A stretch of DNA of 64,000 bases, taken from NCBI GenBank assembly GCA_963787415.1, contig CAWBCO010000003.1, positions 806,001-870,000 of the forward strand, in the 5' to 3' direction. A program made the position numbers and the translations under genes. Every line of letters starts with the position of its first letter. The stretch's first letter is position 1. Positions 44,509-54,333 of this stretch are shown piece by piece. The notes beneath the pieces were generated by a model. The model was not told the origin of the DNA. It saw only the letters and a list, made by a program, of their open reading frames with translations, and did no database searches. The stretch is from CAVUWL01 sp963787415. GTDB taxonomy: Bacteria; Actinomycetota; Thermoleophilia; Solirubrobacterales; 70-9.

Positions 44509-45302
44509 GACGAGCGAACCTACCAGCCTCCGAGCCCTCCTCTGACGATTTCCCGAACTTCGGCCTCGACGCCCCCCGGACGCACGCGAGCTCCATTTGA
44601 GCGAGGGCCGCGCTGCACCTGCGTTCGACCAGTAGCGAGCAGCCCTGCGGCGACGCTCTCGGCCAGTACGGGAATGCCGAGGCGACCGGAGTTGAAGCCC
44701 GCTGCGATGTGCCGAGCCCCAAAGGGGTGCTGATTGGATGAGATGCTTATGTCGGTAGGTAAGTTTTTTCGTCGGATCTGACTTTGGGGACTTGCATACT
44801 TCCGCGATCTTCGTTGGTCCCGAGGTTGCTCCCAACGAAAATCAAAGCTCTCGTCAGGTATGCCTTTTCGCTCCACTTCCTATCGCGAGGCGGCCGTATC
44901 AGGAGGCCCAGTACTCGCTATTTAGGAGTTCGCCTTAATGGGAATCAAGATCGCGATCTGAGTGTTGGCTCCCGCGTCCAAAAAGCATCGGTCTGCGGTT
45001 GGGGCGAAGGCAAGGCGACAGCGGTGGACCTCCACAGCCTTCGCCACACTTGATCGTCGCTCCTGTTCGACTAGAACCGCAATGTAAAACAGGTTCGGGG
45101 TGCCTTGGCCGCGATGATTCGAATTAATGCTTCACACCTCCGTGCACCCAAAGGACGCGGGGGTGGGGGGTGCGGACTTAATCGAGGAGCAGGTGGGCAA
45201 CGCAAGCCCTGGCAAAGCCTGCAAATGAACCAGTAGCCGACGTCAGCCCCTCCCTGCCCGCTTCGCGACCGCCTCAGGGCGGACGGGATAGGGTGGGTCG
45301 CA
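44509..45302. other. intergenic region, no gene seen
   Basis: Roughly 800 bases. Frames on both strands are short or Arg/Ser-rich without family features. No RNA structure was recognised. Confidence 0.4.
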
Positions 45303-45485
45303 ATGGCGACCATCATCCATTTCGCGAGGGGCGATGAGGTAAAGGTTCGAGAGGACGAGGCCGAGGTGCAATCGGCCCTCAATTCCCAAGGCGGAAATCC
45401 GGTGGCCCTCACCGATGACAGCTCCGGAGCCAGGATCTTTGTTAATCCCGCTCAGATCACGTATTGGACGGGTAGGTCGCCCTGA
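45303..45485 (+). CDS. small hypothetical protein
   Basis: 60 residues. ATG after GGGTGGG. VKVREDEAEVQSALNSQGGN and ARIFVNPAQITYWTGRSP look like a compact beta-alpha protein of the sort often seen in actinobacteria. Function unknown. Confidence 0.5.
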   Translation: MATIIHFARGDEVKVREDEAEVQSALNSQGGNPVALTDDSSGARIFVNPAQITYWTGRSP

Positions 45486-45901
45486 CGCTGTGATCGGCTC
45501 TGGCATGAGCCGATCGAGCCCCGGGAACCGCCCGGAGCAAATCAAAGGCTGGTTAAGGTCGCTCGGCCCTACACCGCGGCGCGGTGTTGTCGAAGAGATC
45601 AGGCGAGTTAGTTTCTCGGCGGTTACGCGGTCTCGATCGGCGCTCAGAAAGTCGATTCCATGCGGACGCCGAGGTGCGCTGACATGATCTGCGCCGCCAT
45701 CTCCCCACGACCCAAGTCCTTGACCCCGGCGCCAATTAATTCCTCTCTTCGATTTCGCTCGTCCACTCCGGTGGCGGCGCCTTGCTCATTCCGAGCTATG
45801 ACAGGTGCTTCACCGATCGCCGGAGGGAGCGGCTGCTCTATTCCGCTGCGATTGAAGGCGGGGCAACTGGTAAGAAGCCCGGCCGCGGTGGGGGCATTAG
45901 C
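45486..45901. other. intergenic region upstream of membrane protein gene
   Basis: No separate gene is convincing. The membrane-protein frame is open from 45782 with a TTG, so some of this may be its N-terminus. Confidence 0.4.
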
Positions 45902-47800
45902 GTGTTTCTTGCGCCAAAGCCGCGCTCCAAAGAAGATCGTGTGATCGCTACTTATGCAGCCGTTTTGGCGGTATGCGGCGCCTCTTTGTCCTTGGGGCAG
46001 GCGGCGATCACGCTCTGTGGCCTGAGGGGCTGGTCATGGCTTTCCCCCGCGGTCGGCTTGGCGATCCTTTCTGCGCTTTGCTGGGGAACGGTGCGGCTGC
46101 CTGGGGACGGTGTGATCTCCGCGATTGCGGCGGTCGCGATGTCAGCGGCCGCCTTGCTCTTCCTGCGCAAGCACACCGATGGAGTGGGGGGGGCGCTGAA
46201 GGTCGGCGCCCCAATAGCGCTCCTCGCGCTGGCGGCTGCCTCCCTCCCATTCCTCGTAGAAGGTCACTTTGGGATTCTCGGAACCAGCTTCAATCCGGAC
46301 ATGTCCCAGCACCTGCTGGCGACCGCCCGCCTTGCCCACGGCCAACCGTCGCAGTTGCTGCGCCAGGGCTACCCGCTCGGGCCCCACGCGATTGTGGTTG
46401 CCCTCAATAAGGGCCTCGGAATAGGCCTCGTTCAAGGCTTCACCGGCCTCACCGTCGCGGTCGTGATCCTTGCGTCGCTCACCGCCCTTGCCGCATTTGC
46501 AACGCTGCCCGCCCTCGCTCGGATGAGCGGAGCTTTGCTCGTCGGCGTTCCTTACCTGGCTGCCTCCTACTTCGCCCAGGGCGATTTCAAGGAGACGATG
46601 CAGGCACTGTTCGTTCTTGCCTTCGCCCTCGCATTGAGACAGATCTCACGGTTTCAGGGCAATCCAAATTGGCTTGGGCGGCCGCTGCGAATGGTCCCGC
46701 TGGCCCTCATAGCCGCCGGAAGCGTCTACACCTACAGTTTCCCCGGCCTGACCTGGCTGATTGGCACCGCCGCTGTCTGGGCCATTTTCGAGCTGGCGAT
46801 CAGCCGCAAGTACCCGCGCCGAGGCACATCAGGGAACTATCCGGCAACCGAAGTCGAAGGTAGCGACGATCGATCGATCCGTTCATTCAGCCGAAACCCG
46901 GTGCTGCTGGCCTTGCTCGTCTTCGTTGTCCTTACGGCCCCCGAGATCGATCGAATGATCGACTTTCGACATTTTGAGACTTTCGATCCCACCGGCCCAG
47001 GTCTCGGCAACCTCTTCGGCCAGATCTCACCCTTTGAGGCACTCGGGGTCTGGCCTTCAGGGGACTTTCGCCTCGCGCCCGGCAACGGCCTCGTTCCCGC
47101 TGGTGGCTACTACCTTGCGATCGCATTCGCCTCGATCCTGCTGGGCTATGGGCTGTTTCGTTGTTGGCGTCGGCGCGAGACGGCAATCATCTCGGCGGTG
47201 ATCGCCGCTGCGCTTGCCTATGGCGCGGCACGCATCGGCGGCACTCCCTACACGGCGGCCAAGGCGATCGAGATTGCGGCGCCGCTGGCAGCGTTAACGA
47301 TTCTCTCCCCGCTCTTGGATCAGGAGGGAGTTGGCTTCCTGACTTGGTTGAACGGAGCGCCGCTCAGAGGCTTCACAGCCGCTCTCTTTATCCTCGCGGC
47401 CGGGATCTGCTCGCTGCTGGCACTCGCCAACGCTCCTGTCGGACCGACCTCCTACACCCCCGCCCTGGCGGAACTGCGCCCGCTTGTTGCCGCCAGCTCG
47501 ACCGAGGTTCTTGCAGGCCACGATTTGCTAGCCGAACAGCACGGGCTTCCCTACATAGCCTGGGAACTCAGGGGCGGGAGAGTTTGCATCGAGCCCGATG
47601 CTGAAGCCGGACGCACTTCGGCTCCAGGGGTTCGCTTTGTGATTACCGAAGACTCGCGCGTCTCGCCGCCCTTTCCGGATCTACGGCTGCGCCGGGTCGC
47701 CCCGCCCTATGTGCTCTGGGAGAGAACCGCTCCGCCAAAGGGTCACAGCCCGTGCCCGCTAATCGCCGTGCGCCAAGCGCGCCAAGGGCCAGCCCGCTAG
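45902..47800 (+). CDS. large polytopic membrane protein
   Basis: About 632 residues from GTG 45902; TTG 45782 and GTG 45941 are alternatives. About twelve hydrophobic segments, for example VIATYAAVLAVCGASLSLG, ISAIAAVAMSAAALLFL, IALLALAAASLPFLVEGHFG, VAVVILASLTALAAFATL and GGYYLAIAFASILLGYGLF. After the first helices the loop FGILGTSFNPDMSQHLLATA has an acidic-His feature like that of C-type glycosyltransferases. A soluble C-terminus of ~110 residues follows. I suggest a GT-C-like or lipid-linked sugar transfer role, not proven. Confidence 0.68.
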   Translation: MFLAPKPRSKEDRVIATYAAVLAVCGASLSLGQAAITLCGLRGWSWLSPAVGLAILSALCWGTVRLPGDGVISAIAAVAMSAAALLFLRKHTDGVGGALKVGAPIALLALAAASLPFLVEGHFGILGTSFNPDMSQHLLATARLAHGQPSQLLRQGYPLGPHAIVVALNKGLGIGLVQGFTGLTVAVVILASLTALAAFATLPALARMSGALLVGVPYLAASYFAQGDFKETMQALFVLAFALALRQISRFQGNPNWLGRPLRMVPLALIAAGSVYTYSFPGLTWLIGTAAVWAIFELAISRKYPRRGTSGNYPATEVEGSDDRSIRSFSRNPVLLALLVFVVLTAPEIDRMIDFRHFETFDPTGPGLGNLFGQISPFEALGVWPSGDFRLAPGNGLVPAGGYYLAIAFASILLGYGLFRCWRRRETAIISAVIAAALAYGAARIGGTPYTAAKAIEIAAPLAALTILSPLLDQEGVGFLTWLNGAPLRGFTAALFILAAGICSLLALANAPVGPTSYTPALAELRPLVAASSTEVLAGHDLLAEQHGLPYIAWELRGGRVCIEPDAEAGRTSAPGVRFVITEDSRVSPPFPDLRLRRVAPPYVLWERTAPPKGHSPCPLIAVRQARQGPAR

Positions 47801-47839
47801 GTTCGCCACGGACCTTCGGTTCGCGCCGTCGCGGGTAGC

Positions 47840-49786
47840 ATGGCCCGCATCGAGGCCGCGACCGAGAAAATCACAGTCACCCTCCCCGATCGCACGCCGT
47901 TAGAGCTGCCAAGCGCGGCAACCGGGATCGATGCCGCGGCGGCGATCGGCCCGCGCCTGGCCAAGGCGGCTCTGGCGATCAGGGTGAACGGAGAGCTGCG
48001 TGATCTGGGGGTCACGCTGCTTGACGGTGCGGAGATCTCAATCCTCACCGATCGAGACCCCGAGGCCCTCGATCTGATCCGCCACGACGCTGCGCACGTG
48101 ATGGCCGAGGCGGTAAAGGAGCTCTACCCGGGAGTCAGGGTCACGATCGGCCCGGCGATCGAAAACGGCTTCTACTACGACTTTGATTTTCCCGAAGAGG
48201 TAGTGGTCACCGAGGCAGACCTGGAGCGAATCGAGGAGGCGATGCGTGTCCACATCAGAGCCGATGAGCCCTTCAGCCGTCGCGATCTGGATGTCTCAGA
48301 GGCAATCGAGATCTTTCGAGAGCAGGGGGAGGCCTACAAGGTCGAGCTGATCGAAGATCTGATTCGAGATCAAGGTGTTAAAACCGTCTCCCTCTACCGA
48401 AATGGCCCCTTTGAGGACCTCTGTCGGGGTCCGCACGGTCCCGCCACGGGGCGGATCAAGGCGATCAAGCTCAACTCGCTGGCTGGTGCTTACTGGCGCG
48501 GGGATGAGCGCCGCAAAATGCTGACCCGCATTTACGGCACTGCCTTCTTCTCCACCCAAGCACTCGAGGCCCACCTTGAGCGGATCGCGCAGGCCCGAAC
48601 CCGCGACCACCGCCGTCTCGGCCCACAGCTGGGGCTCTTCATGCTGCGCGAGGAGGCGCCGGGAATGCCCTTTTGGTTACCCAATGGGACCACCCTGCTG
48701 CAGCTAATCGAGGCTGAGGTGCGGGGTCAGCTGCGCAAGCGTGGCTATCAGGAGATAGCGACCCCCGAGGTTCTTGACGAGGAGCTTTGGCATCGCTCCG
48801 GGCACTGGGAGAACTATCGCGACTCGATGTACTTCGTGGAGGTTGATGAACGGCGCTTTGCGTTGCGCCCGATGAACTGCCCGGGTGCCTGTCTTGTCTT
48901 TGGCTCCGAGCGCCGCTCCTACCGCGAACTTCCGCTGCGGTTGGCCGAGTTCGGGCGGGTCTCACGCAACGAGCGTGAGGGGGTTCTGCATGGTTTGATG
49001 CGGGTTCGAGCTTTTACCCAAGATGACGCTCATGTCTATTGCACCGAAGAGCAGGTGGCCGATGAGGTAGCCGACATCTGCGAGGCAATCGATCAGCTGT
49101 ACGCCGGTTTCGGCTTTGGCGATGTCCGGGTCGAGCTCTCGACCCAGCCAGAGAAATCGATCGGTTCAGACCGGCAATGGAGGAAAGCCGAGGCAGCACT
49201 GACCGAGGCGCTCAATCGGCAGCAGCGCGACTATGAGCTCAACCCCGGCGATGGCGCGTTCTATGGTCCGAAGATCGATTTTCACATCACCGATGCGCTT
49301 GGACGCTCATGGCAATGCGGCACCTGTCAGCTCGACTTTCAAATGCCCGAGCGCTTCGGTCTTTCCTATGTCGGAAGCGACGATGCTCCACACCCGCCTG
49401 TGATGATTCACCGCGCCCTGCTCGGCTCGATGGAGCGCTTTGCCGGCATCCTGATCGAGCATTTTGGCGGGCGCTTCCCGGTCTGGCTGGCGCCAATACA
49501 GGCAATTGTGCTTCCTGTCTCTGACCGCCATCGCGATTACGCTGACCGGCTCCTTGCGGAGCTCAGGGAGAGCGGTCTTCGGGTCGGGGTTGATCAGCGC
49601 TCGGAGTCGGTGGGCAAGAAGATTCGCGATGCCGAGCTGGGTCGCTATCCATTCATGCTGGTCGTCGGAGATCGCGAGGAGGAGGGCGGCGTGCTCGCAG
49701 TCCGCTCACACCGGGATGGCGAGCTCGGTGCGATGACGCTGAGCGAGTTCACCGAGCTGGTGGACGAAGAGAGCAAAAACCGCTGA
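47840..49786 (+). CDS. thrS: threonine--tRNA ligase
   Basis: 648 residues, full length. N-terminal TGS domain (to ~70), the editing domain with HDAAHVMAEAVKELYPGVRV and YYDFDF, catalytic class II core (FWLPNGTTLLQLIEAEVRGQ, ALRPMNCPGACLVFGSERRS, EFGRVSRNEREG), zinc ligands Cys in MNCPG, His in QDDAHVYC and His in MIHRALLGS, then the anticodon-binding domain from IQAIVLPVSDRHRDYA. One oddity: the usual His after MNCPG is Ala here, which does not involve a zinc ligand. Confidence 0.96.
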   Translation: MARIEAATEKITVTLPDRTPLELPSAATGIDAAAAIGPRLAKAALAIRVNGELRDLGVTLLDGAEISILTDRDPEALDLIRHDAAHVMAEAVKELYPGVRVTIGPAIENGFYYDFDFPEEVVVTEADLERIEEAMRVHIRADEPFSRRDLDVSEAIEIFREQGEAYKVELIEDLIRDQGVKTVSLYRNGPFEDLCRGPHGPATGRIKAIKLNSLAGAYWRGDERRKMLTRIYGTAFFSTQALEAHLERIAQARTRDHRRLGPQLGLFMLREEAPGMPFWLPNGTTLLQLIEAEVRGQLRKRGYQEIATPEVLDEELWHRSGHWENYRDSMYFVEVDERRFALRPMNCPGACLVFGSERRSYRELPLRLAEFGRVSRNEREGVLHGLMRVRAFTQDDAHVYCTEEQVADEVADICEAIDQLYAGFGFGDVRVELSTQPEKSIGSDRQWRKAEAALTEALNRQQRDYELNPGDGAFYGPKIDFHITDALGRSWQCGTCQLDFQMPERFGLSYVGSDDAPHPPVMIHRALLGSMERFAGILIEHFGGRFPVWLAPIQAIVLPVSDRHRDYADRLLAELRESGLRVGVDQRSESVGKKIRDAELGRYPFMLVVGDREEEGGVLAVRSHRDGELGAMTLSEFTELVDEESKNR

Positions 49787-49797
49787 GAGAAAATCGG

Positions 49798-49825
49798 TTG
49801 CCAACCGCCAAGATCCCTCTATACT
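49798..49825 (+). promoter_or_regulatory. promoter of infC
   Basis: TTGCCA (49798-49803) and TATACT (49820-49825) with a 16-base spacer, close to consensus for the main sigma factor. A leader of about 100 bases precedes the infC GTG. Confidence 0.7.
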
Positions 49826-49930
49826 GCGCCAACTTGATCGCAGGCATGCAAAACACCCCGCGCCCCTGAGCGTCTGCGTGCCTGTACCCCTACCACCCGT
49901 CCTCTTGAAGCTCCACCACTCCTCTCGATA

Positions 49931-50581
49931 GTGCCGATCCCGCGTAGGTTCGATCGGCGCCCCCCAGAGCGCGACACGACAAGGGTCAACGAGCGGATCC
50001 GGGTACCCCAGGTGCGGTTGATCGGGGCTGACGGTGAGCAGCTGGGCATTGTGGAGACCTCCGAGGCGTTGAAGCGCGCCCAGGAGGCTGACCTGGACCT
50101 GGTCGAGGTGGCGGCAAACTCCAAGCCGCCGGTTACCCGCTTGCTCGACTACTCAAAGTACAAATACGAGCAGGAGCAAAAGCAAAAGGCCGCCCGCAAG
50201 CATCAGCAGCAGGTCAATATCCGCGAGATCAAGTTGCGTCCCAAGATCGCGACTCACGACTACGAGACGAAGAAGGGGCACGTCGAGCGTTTTCTCCGCC
50301 ACCAGGACAAGGTCAAGATCACGATCATGTTTCGCGGTCGCGAGCAAGCCCATCCGGAGCGGGGCCGAGCGCTGCTGCAAAAGCTGTTTGAGGACCTCGA
50401 CGGGCTTGCCGTAATCGAGTCGGCACCGCTTCAGGAGGGCCGCAACATGAGCATGCTTCTTGCGCCCGGCAAGGAAGCCCTGAAGCTGACTGAGGCCGCT
50501 GGGGCCGAGGGCGTCGAGGCGGCACATGAGCAAGCTGCTGAGAGCGCCGCGACCTCCGCAGACACCGCTTCGGGCGCCTAG
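49931..50581 (+). CDS. infC: translation initiation factor IF-3
   Basis: 216 residues, GTG start. N-domain VNERIRVPQVRLIGADGEQL and VEVAANSKPPVTRLLDYSKY, linker QEQKQKAARKHQQQV, C-domain EIKLRPKIATHDYETKKGHV, FLRHQDKVKITIMFRGREQA and SAPLQEGRNMSMLLAPG. A low-complexity Ala/Glu tail of about 30 residues is extra. The 3' end overlaps the wecB 3' end by 4 bases. Confidence 0.96.
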   Translation: MPIPRRFDRRPPERDTTRVNERIRVPQVRLIGADGEQLGIVETSEALKRAQEADLDLVEVAANSKPPVTRLLDYSKYKYEQEQKQKAARKHQQQVNIREIKLRPKIATHDYETKKGHVERFLRHQDKVKITIMFRGREQAHPERGRALLQKLFEDLDGLAVIESAPLQEGRNMSMLLAPGKEALKLTEAAGAEGVEAAHEQAAESAATSADTASGA

Positions 50582-51651
50582 ACCCCGGCGATCACCGCCG
50601 CGATTCGCTCGGCGGCGTGGCCGTCCCAAAGCGGCAGCGGCGAAGGCGGTTTGGTTTGGGGCGCCTCAAGGGCGGCCGGGATTTCGGCAATCGCGGTCGG
50701 GTTGAGTCCCAGCAGGGTGTTGGTCCCGGCTCGGACGGTGATCGGACGCTCGGTGTTATCGCGCAGGGTGAAGCAGGGAATACCGAGATATGTCGTCTCC
50801 TCCTGGATCCCGCCGGAGTCGGTTAGGACGGCACGTGAGTCAGCGAGCAAGGAGAGGAAATCGAGGTAACCAAGCGGCTCGGAATAAAGCAGTCCGGGAT
50901 GCTTGCTGCCGATCCCTTCCATCATCTCCCGTGTCCGCGGATGGACCGGGAAGACAACCGGAATCTCGGCGGCCAGGGACGCCAGCTGAGAGACTGTCTC
51001 GGGTAATAGCGGTCCGTCGACGAGAGCCGGGCGATGCAGGGTGACGAGCACAAACCCACCCGCCACCAGGCCGAGGCGCTCGGCCGTCTTGGAGGCGCGG
51101 AAACGACCCTCCAGAGCAAGCAGGGTGTCGATCATCGTATTGCCAACGAAGTGGATGCGCTGCTCCTTGATTCCCTCGGCCTTCAGGTTCTCGATCGCCT
51201 CCTCGGAGTGCAAGAAGCAGTAGTCGGCGAATTGATCGGCGACGATGCGATTGATCTCCTCCGGCATCGTTCGATCAAAACTGCGCAGCCCTGCCTCGAG
51301 GTGGGCGACTGGGATTCCGATCTTGACCGCGGTAAGCGCGGCCGCCAGGGTCGAGTTGACGTCACCGGGGACGAACACCAGATCCGGCTTTTCCTCGAGC
51401 AGGATCGGCTCCAGTCTCTCCATCGTGCGCGCTGTCTGCTGCGCATGGGTGCCGGAGCCGACCTCAAGCATATAGTCGGGTGCTGGCACGGCCAGCTCCT
51501 CAAAGAAGACCTCAGACATAAGGGGGTCGTAGTGCTGCCCGGTGTGCACAATCGTGTGCGTGGCTTTGGGGAGGCGCTCGCGCAGCGCCGCGATCACCGG
51601 CGCAGTCTTGACGAAGTTCGGCCGGGTCCCGACCACGTAGAGGATCCGCAT
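50578..51651 (-). CDS. wecB: UDP-N-acetylglucosamine 2-epimerase (non-hydrolysing)
   Basis: 357 residues from ATG 51651; an upstream GTG-type start (51687) is less likely. It interconverts UDP-GlcNAc and UDP-ManNAc for envelope glycans. Motifs: VVGTRPNFVKTAPVIAAL, HTGQHYDPLMSEVFF, VPGDVNSTLAAALTAV, HLEAGLRSFDRTMPEEINRI, FPVHPRTREMMEG, LTDSGGIQEETTYLGIPCF. It lies on the opposite strand between infC and rpmI, so it splits that usual operon. Confidence 0.93.
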   Translation of the reverse strand: MRILYVVGTRPNFVKTAPVIAALRERLPKATHTIVHTGQHYDPLMSEVFFEELAVPAPDYMLEVGSGTHAQQTARTMERLEPILLEEKPDLVFVPGDVNSTLAAALTAVKIGIPVAHLEAGLRSFDRTMPEEINRIVADQFADYCFLHSEEAIENLKAEGIKEQRIHFVGNTMIDTLLALEGRFRASKTAERLGLVAGGFVLVTLHRPALVDGPLLPETVSQLASLAAEIPVVFPVHPRTREMMEGIGSKHPGLLYSEPLGYLDFLSLLADSRAVLTDSGGIQEETTYLGIPCFTLRDNTERPITVRAGTNTLLGLNPTAIAEIPAALEAPQTKPPSPLPLWDGHAAERIAAVIAGV

Positions 51652-51726
51652 GCGGCGCCAGCGTAGCTGAGCACCGCGCCAACTCAAGACAGGATCGGTC
51701 CCCTGTCTGCTTCAATACGCAATCAG

Positions 51727-51927
51727 ATGCCGAAGATGAAAACCCATTCCGGCGCCAAGAAGCGGTTTAGAAAGACCGCGACCGGCAAGCTGCGCGGGCG
51801 GCGCGCCTACTCAAGCCACATCCTTGAGAAAAAGTCGCCGAAGCGCAAGCGGCGGATGTCGCGACCCGTGGAGATTTCCCCGGCTGACTCGAAAACGGTG
51901 CGCGCGCTGCTAGGTGCAAGCAAGTGA
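51727..51927 (+). CDS. rpmI: 50S ribosomal protein L35
   Basis: 66 residues, basic: MPKMKTHSGAKKRFRKTATG, then LEKKSPKRKRRMSRPVEISP. Typical length. It precedes rplT. Confidence 0.97.
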   Translation: MPKMKTHSGAKKRFRKTATGKLRGRRAYSSHILEKKSPKRKRRMSRPVEISPADSKTVRALLGASK

Positions 51928-51988
51928 GCGGCGTCCCACCATCTAACGGTTCTTGCTGGGCGGCACGGGTGCGGACCGAGGTCATCCT

Positions 51989-52348
51989 TTGAGCCGGGTC
52001 AAGCGCTCCGTTCACGCGCGCAAGAAGCGTCGCAAGGTACTGAAGGAGGCCAGGGGCTATTTCGGCCGCAAGCACTCTTCCTACCGCTTCGCCAAAGAGC
52101 AGGTTCAGCGGTCGGGGATGTATGCCTACCGTGATCGACGCAACCGTAAGCGCGATTTCCGCCGCCTATGGATCACCCGCATCAACGCCGCGGCCCGGCT
52201 GGAGGGGATGAGCTACTCGCAATTGATTCACGGGCTGAGCAAGGCAGAGGTCGAGGTAAACCGCAAGATGCTCGCCGAGATTGCCGTCAGTGATCGCGAG
52301 GCCTTTCGCCGATTTGTTGAGCTAGCCCGGGAGGGTGCGGCCGCCTAG
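51989..52348 (+). CDS. rplT: 50S ribosomal protein L20
   Basis: 119 residues if TTG 51989 (GAGGT upstream) starts it; GTG 51998 is the alternative. SRVKRSVHARKKRRKVLKEA, GYFGRKHSSYRFAKEQV, MYAYRDRRNRKRDFRRLWIT and INAAARLEGMSYSQLIHGLS are standard. A strong terminator follows. Confidence 0.96.
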   Translation: MSRVKRSVHARKKRRKVLKEARGYFGRKHSSYRFAKEQVQRSGMYAYRDRRNRKRDFRRLWITRINAAARLEGMSYSQLIHGLSKAEVEVNRKMLAEIAVSDREAFRRFVELAREGAAA

Positions 52349-52375
52349 TCGCATCCGAGATTCCACTTCTCCCGG

Positions 52376-52402
52376 GCGGGCCGTCTTCACGGCCCGCTTT
52401 TT
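52376..52402 (+). terminator. rplT terminator
   Basis: Perfect 9-bp stem GCGGGCCGT / ACGGCCCGC with loop CTTC and TTTTT right after. A textbook intrinsic terminator, 28 bases after the rplT stop. It also argues against an upstream start for the next gene. Confidence 0.93.
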
Positions 52403-52442
52403 CGTTCCAGGAAAAACACCGATCAAACAGAAACGACCTCCA

Positions 52443-53222
52443 ATGATTGTCAGCCCCCACAACGAGAAGCTGAAGCTGATCCGCAAACTCCGAGAGCGGC
52501 GCCATCGCGAGCATGAGGGCGCATTCCTGACCGAGGGTGAGGATCTGATCGAGGCCGGATTGGCAACTGGCGCCAAGCCGCGGCTATTGCTGAGTGCAGC
52601 GGGTAGCGGTTTCGGAGGAGAGGAGGTCGAGCCGAATCTGTTGGCCTCGGTTTCGAGTCTGGGCTCCGGCACCCGGGCGATCGCCGTCTGGGCGCAGAGT
52701 TGGTCAGAGCTTGGCCAAGCGCCCTGCATCTACCTGCATGGGGTTGCGGATCCGGCCAACGTTGGCGCCATTGTGCGCTCGGTCCACGCCCTGATCGAGG
52801 CCACCGTCGTGCTCGGGCCAGGTTGCGCCGATCCCTACTCGCCAAAGGCGGTCCGGGCCAGCATGGGCTCGATATTTGGCCAGAGAATCGCACGTTTTGG
52901 TCTCGAGCAGACTCCGCGACCGAGGACCGCTCTCATCGCCCACGGAGGCAAGCGGCTGGAGGGACTCTCCGGGGTCGCCACCCTGTGCCTCGGAGCAGAG
53001 CGCCTGGGCCTGCCTGACGCGGTGTTGACACAGTGCCAGAACAAGGTCACGATTGAGCTTCGGCCCGAGGGCGCGGAGTCCCTCAACGTGGCAGCGGCCG
53101 CGGCGATTGCCTGCGAGCGAATCGCGAGCGCCAACGCGCAGCCGCCGGCACCTGCGCCAAGACCGAGCGGCTCAGAGCCGATATCCTCGCCCGCCGTGGC
53201 AGAGGTCGATCCCGATGCTTGA
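52443..53222 (+). CDS. TrmH/SpoU-family RNA methyltransferase
   Basis: 259 residues from ATG 52443, the first start after the terminator. N-terminal L30e-like part (NEKLKLIRKLRERRHREHEG, FLTEGEDLIEAG), then the knotted SpoU domain: YLHGVADPANVGAIVRSVHA, VLGPGCADPYSPKAVRASMG, LCLGAERLGLPD, SLNVAAAAAIACERI. It methylates rRNA or tRNA with SAM; the site is unknown. Its stop overlaps the pheS start by 8 bases. Confidence 0.88.
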   Translation: MIVSPHNEKLKLIRKLRERRHREHEGAFLTEGEDLIEAGLATGAKPRLLLSAAGSGFGGEEVEPNLLASVSSLGSGTRAIAVWAQSWSELGQAPCIYLHGVADPANVGAIVRSVHALIEATVVLGPGCADPYSPKAVRASMGSIFGQRIARFGLEQTPRPRTALIAHGGKRLEGLSGVATLCLGAERLGLPDAVLTQCQNKVTIELRPEGAESLNVAAAAAIACERIASANAQPPAPAPRPSGSEPISSPAVAEVDPDA

Positions 53223-54270
53223 GCGCATCGCTGCCATCGAAGATGAGGCGCTGGCGGCGGTCAGGGCAGCTCCGGGAACCGCGCAACTGGATGCGCTGCG
53301 AGTGAGATATCTGGGCCGCAAGGCCGAGCTGACGGCAATTTTGCGCGGCATCGCTGAGCTGTCGGGCGAGCAGCGCGGACGGGTAGGGGCCGCCGCAAAT
53401 CAGACACGCCAGAGCCTGGAAGCAGAGTTTGAACTCCGCGCTGAGCTTCTTGGTGCCGCCGAGCTGGACGCCCGTCTGTTGGAGGATCGAGTCGACGTAA
53501 CTTTGCCCGGATCGCCCCAGCGTCCGGTTGGGCACACTCATCTGATTACGCGCACAACACGCCAGATCGAAGACGTGATGATCGGTCTCGGCTACCGGGT
53601 CATGGAGGGACCTGAGGTCGAGCACGACTACTACAACTTCACCGCTCTCAACCACCCGCACGGTCATCCGGCCCGAATGCTCCAGGACACCTTCTACATT
53701 CAGTCCCATCCTGATGTCCTGCTGCGTACCCACACATCTCCGGTTCAGGTACGTGCGATGGAGACCCAGCGCCCCCCGATCTTCATCGTCGTTCCCGGCA
53801 AGGTTTACCGGCGCGATTCCGATGCTACCCATAGCCCGATGTTTCACCAGATGGAGGGGTTGGCGATCGGTGAGTCAATAACACTCGCCGATCTGCAGGG
53901 AACCCTGCGGGCGATGCTGCGAGCAATCTTTGGCGAGCGGCGCGAGGTGCGGATGCGGCCGCATTTCTTTCCCTTCACCGAGCCGAGCGTCGAGTTCGAT
54001 GTCTCCTGCTTCCAATGCGAGGGCAGTGGAAAAACTGGCGGCGAGCGCTGCAGCCTGTGCAAGGGAATCGGCTGGATCGAGGTTGGTGGCGCTGGCATGG
54101 TCGACCCCAACGTTTTGGGTTTTGTTGAGGCGCAGGGCTATGACCCGGAGAAGGTGCAGGGCTTTGCCTTTGGAATGGGCGTTGAGCGCATCGCGATGTT
54201 GCACCACGGGGTGCCGGATGTGCGCCGTTTCTTCGACAACGACATACGGCTGTTGGGGCAGTTTCTCTGA
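53215..54270 (+). CDS. pheS: phenylalanine--tRNA ligase, alpha subunit
   Basis: 351 residues from ATG 53215 (AGAGGT upstream). Catalytic core: HTHLITRTTRQIEDVMIGLG, VEHDYYNFTALNHPHGHPAR, LLRTHTSPVQVRAME, GKVYRRDSDATHSPMFHQME, and FGMGVERIAMLHHGVPDVRR at motif 3. A small zinc-type insertion (CFQCEGSG...CSLCKGIGW) is seen in many bacterial PheS. Pairs with PheT. Confidence 0.96.
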   Translation: MLERIAAIEDEALAAVRAAPGTAQLDALRVRYLGRKAELTAILRGIAELSGEQRGRVGAAANQTRQSLEAEFELRAELLGAAELDARLLEDRVDVTLPGSPQRPVGHTHLITRTTRQIEDVMIGLGYRVMEGPEVEHDYYNFTALNHPHGHPARMLQDTFYIQSHPDVLLRTHTSPVQVRAMETQRPPIFIVVPGKVYRRDSDATHSPMFHQMEGLAIGESITLADLQGTLRAMLRAIFGERREVRMRPHFFPFTEPSVEFDVSCFQCEGSGKTGGERCSLCKGIGWIEVGGAGMVDPNVLGFVEAQGYDPEKVQGFAFGMGVERIAMLHHGVPDVRRFFDNDIRLLGQFL

Positions 54271-54333
54271 GCCAATGCGAGGTCTGTATCAAAAACAGGT
54301 TGCGCGCCAGTCATCGGATCTGGGGGTCCCGAG

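Noticed and set aside
47801..47839. T-box or other leader riboswitch before thrS
   Set aside because: Only 39 bases separate it from the upstream gene, too short for a T-box.
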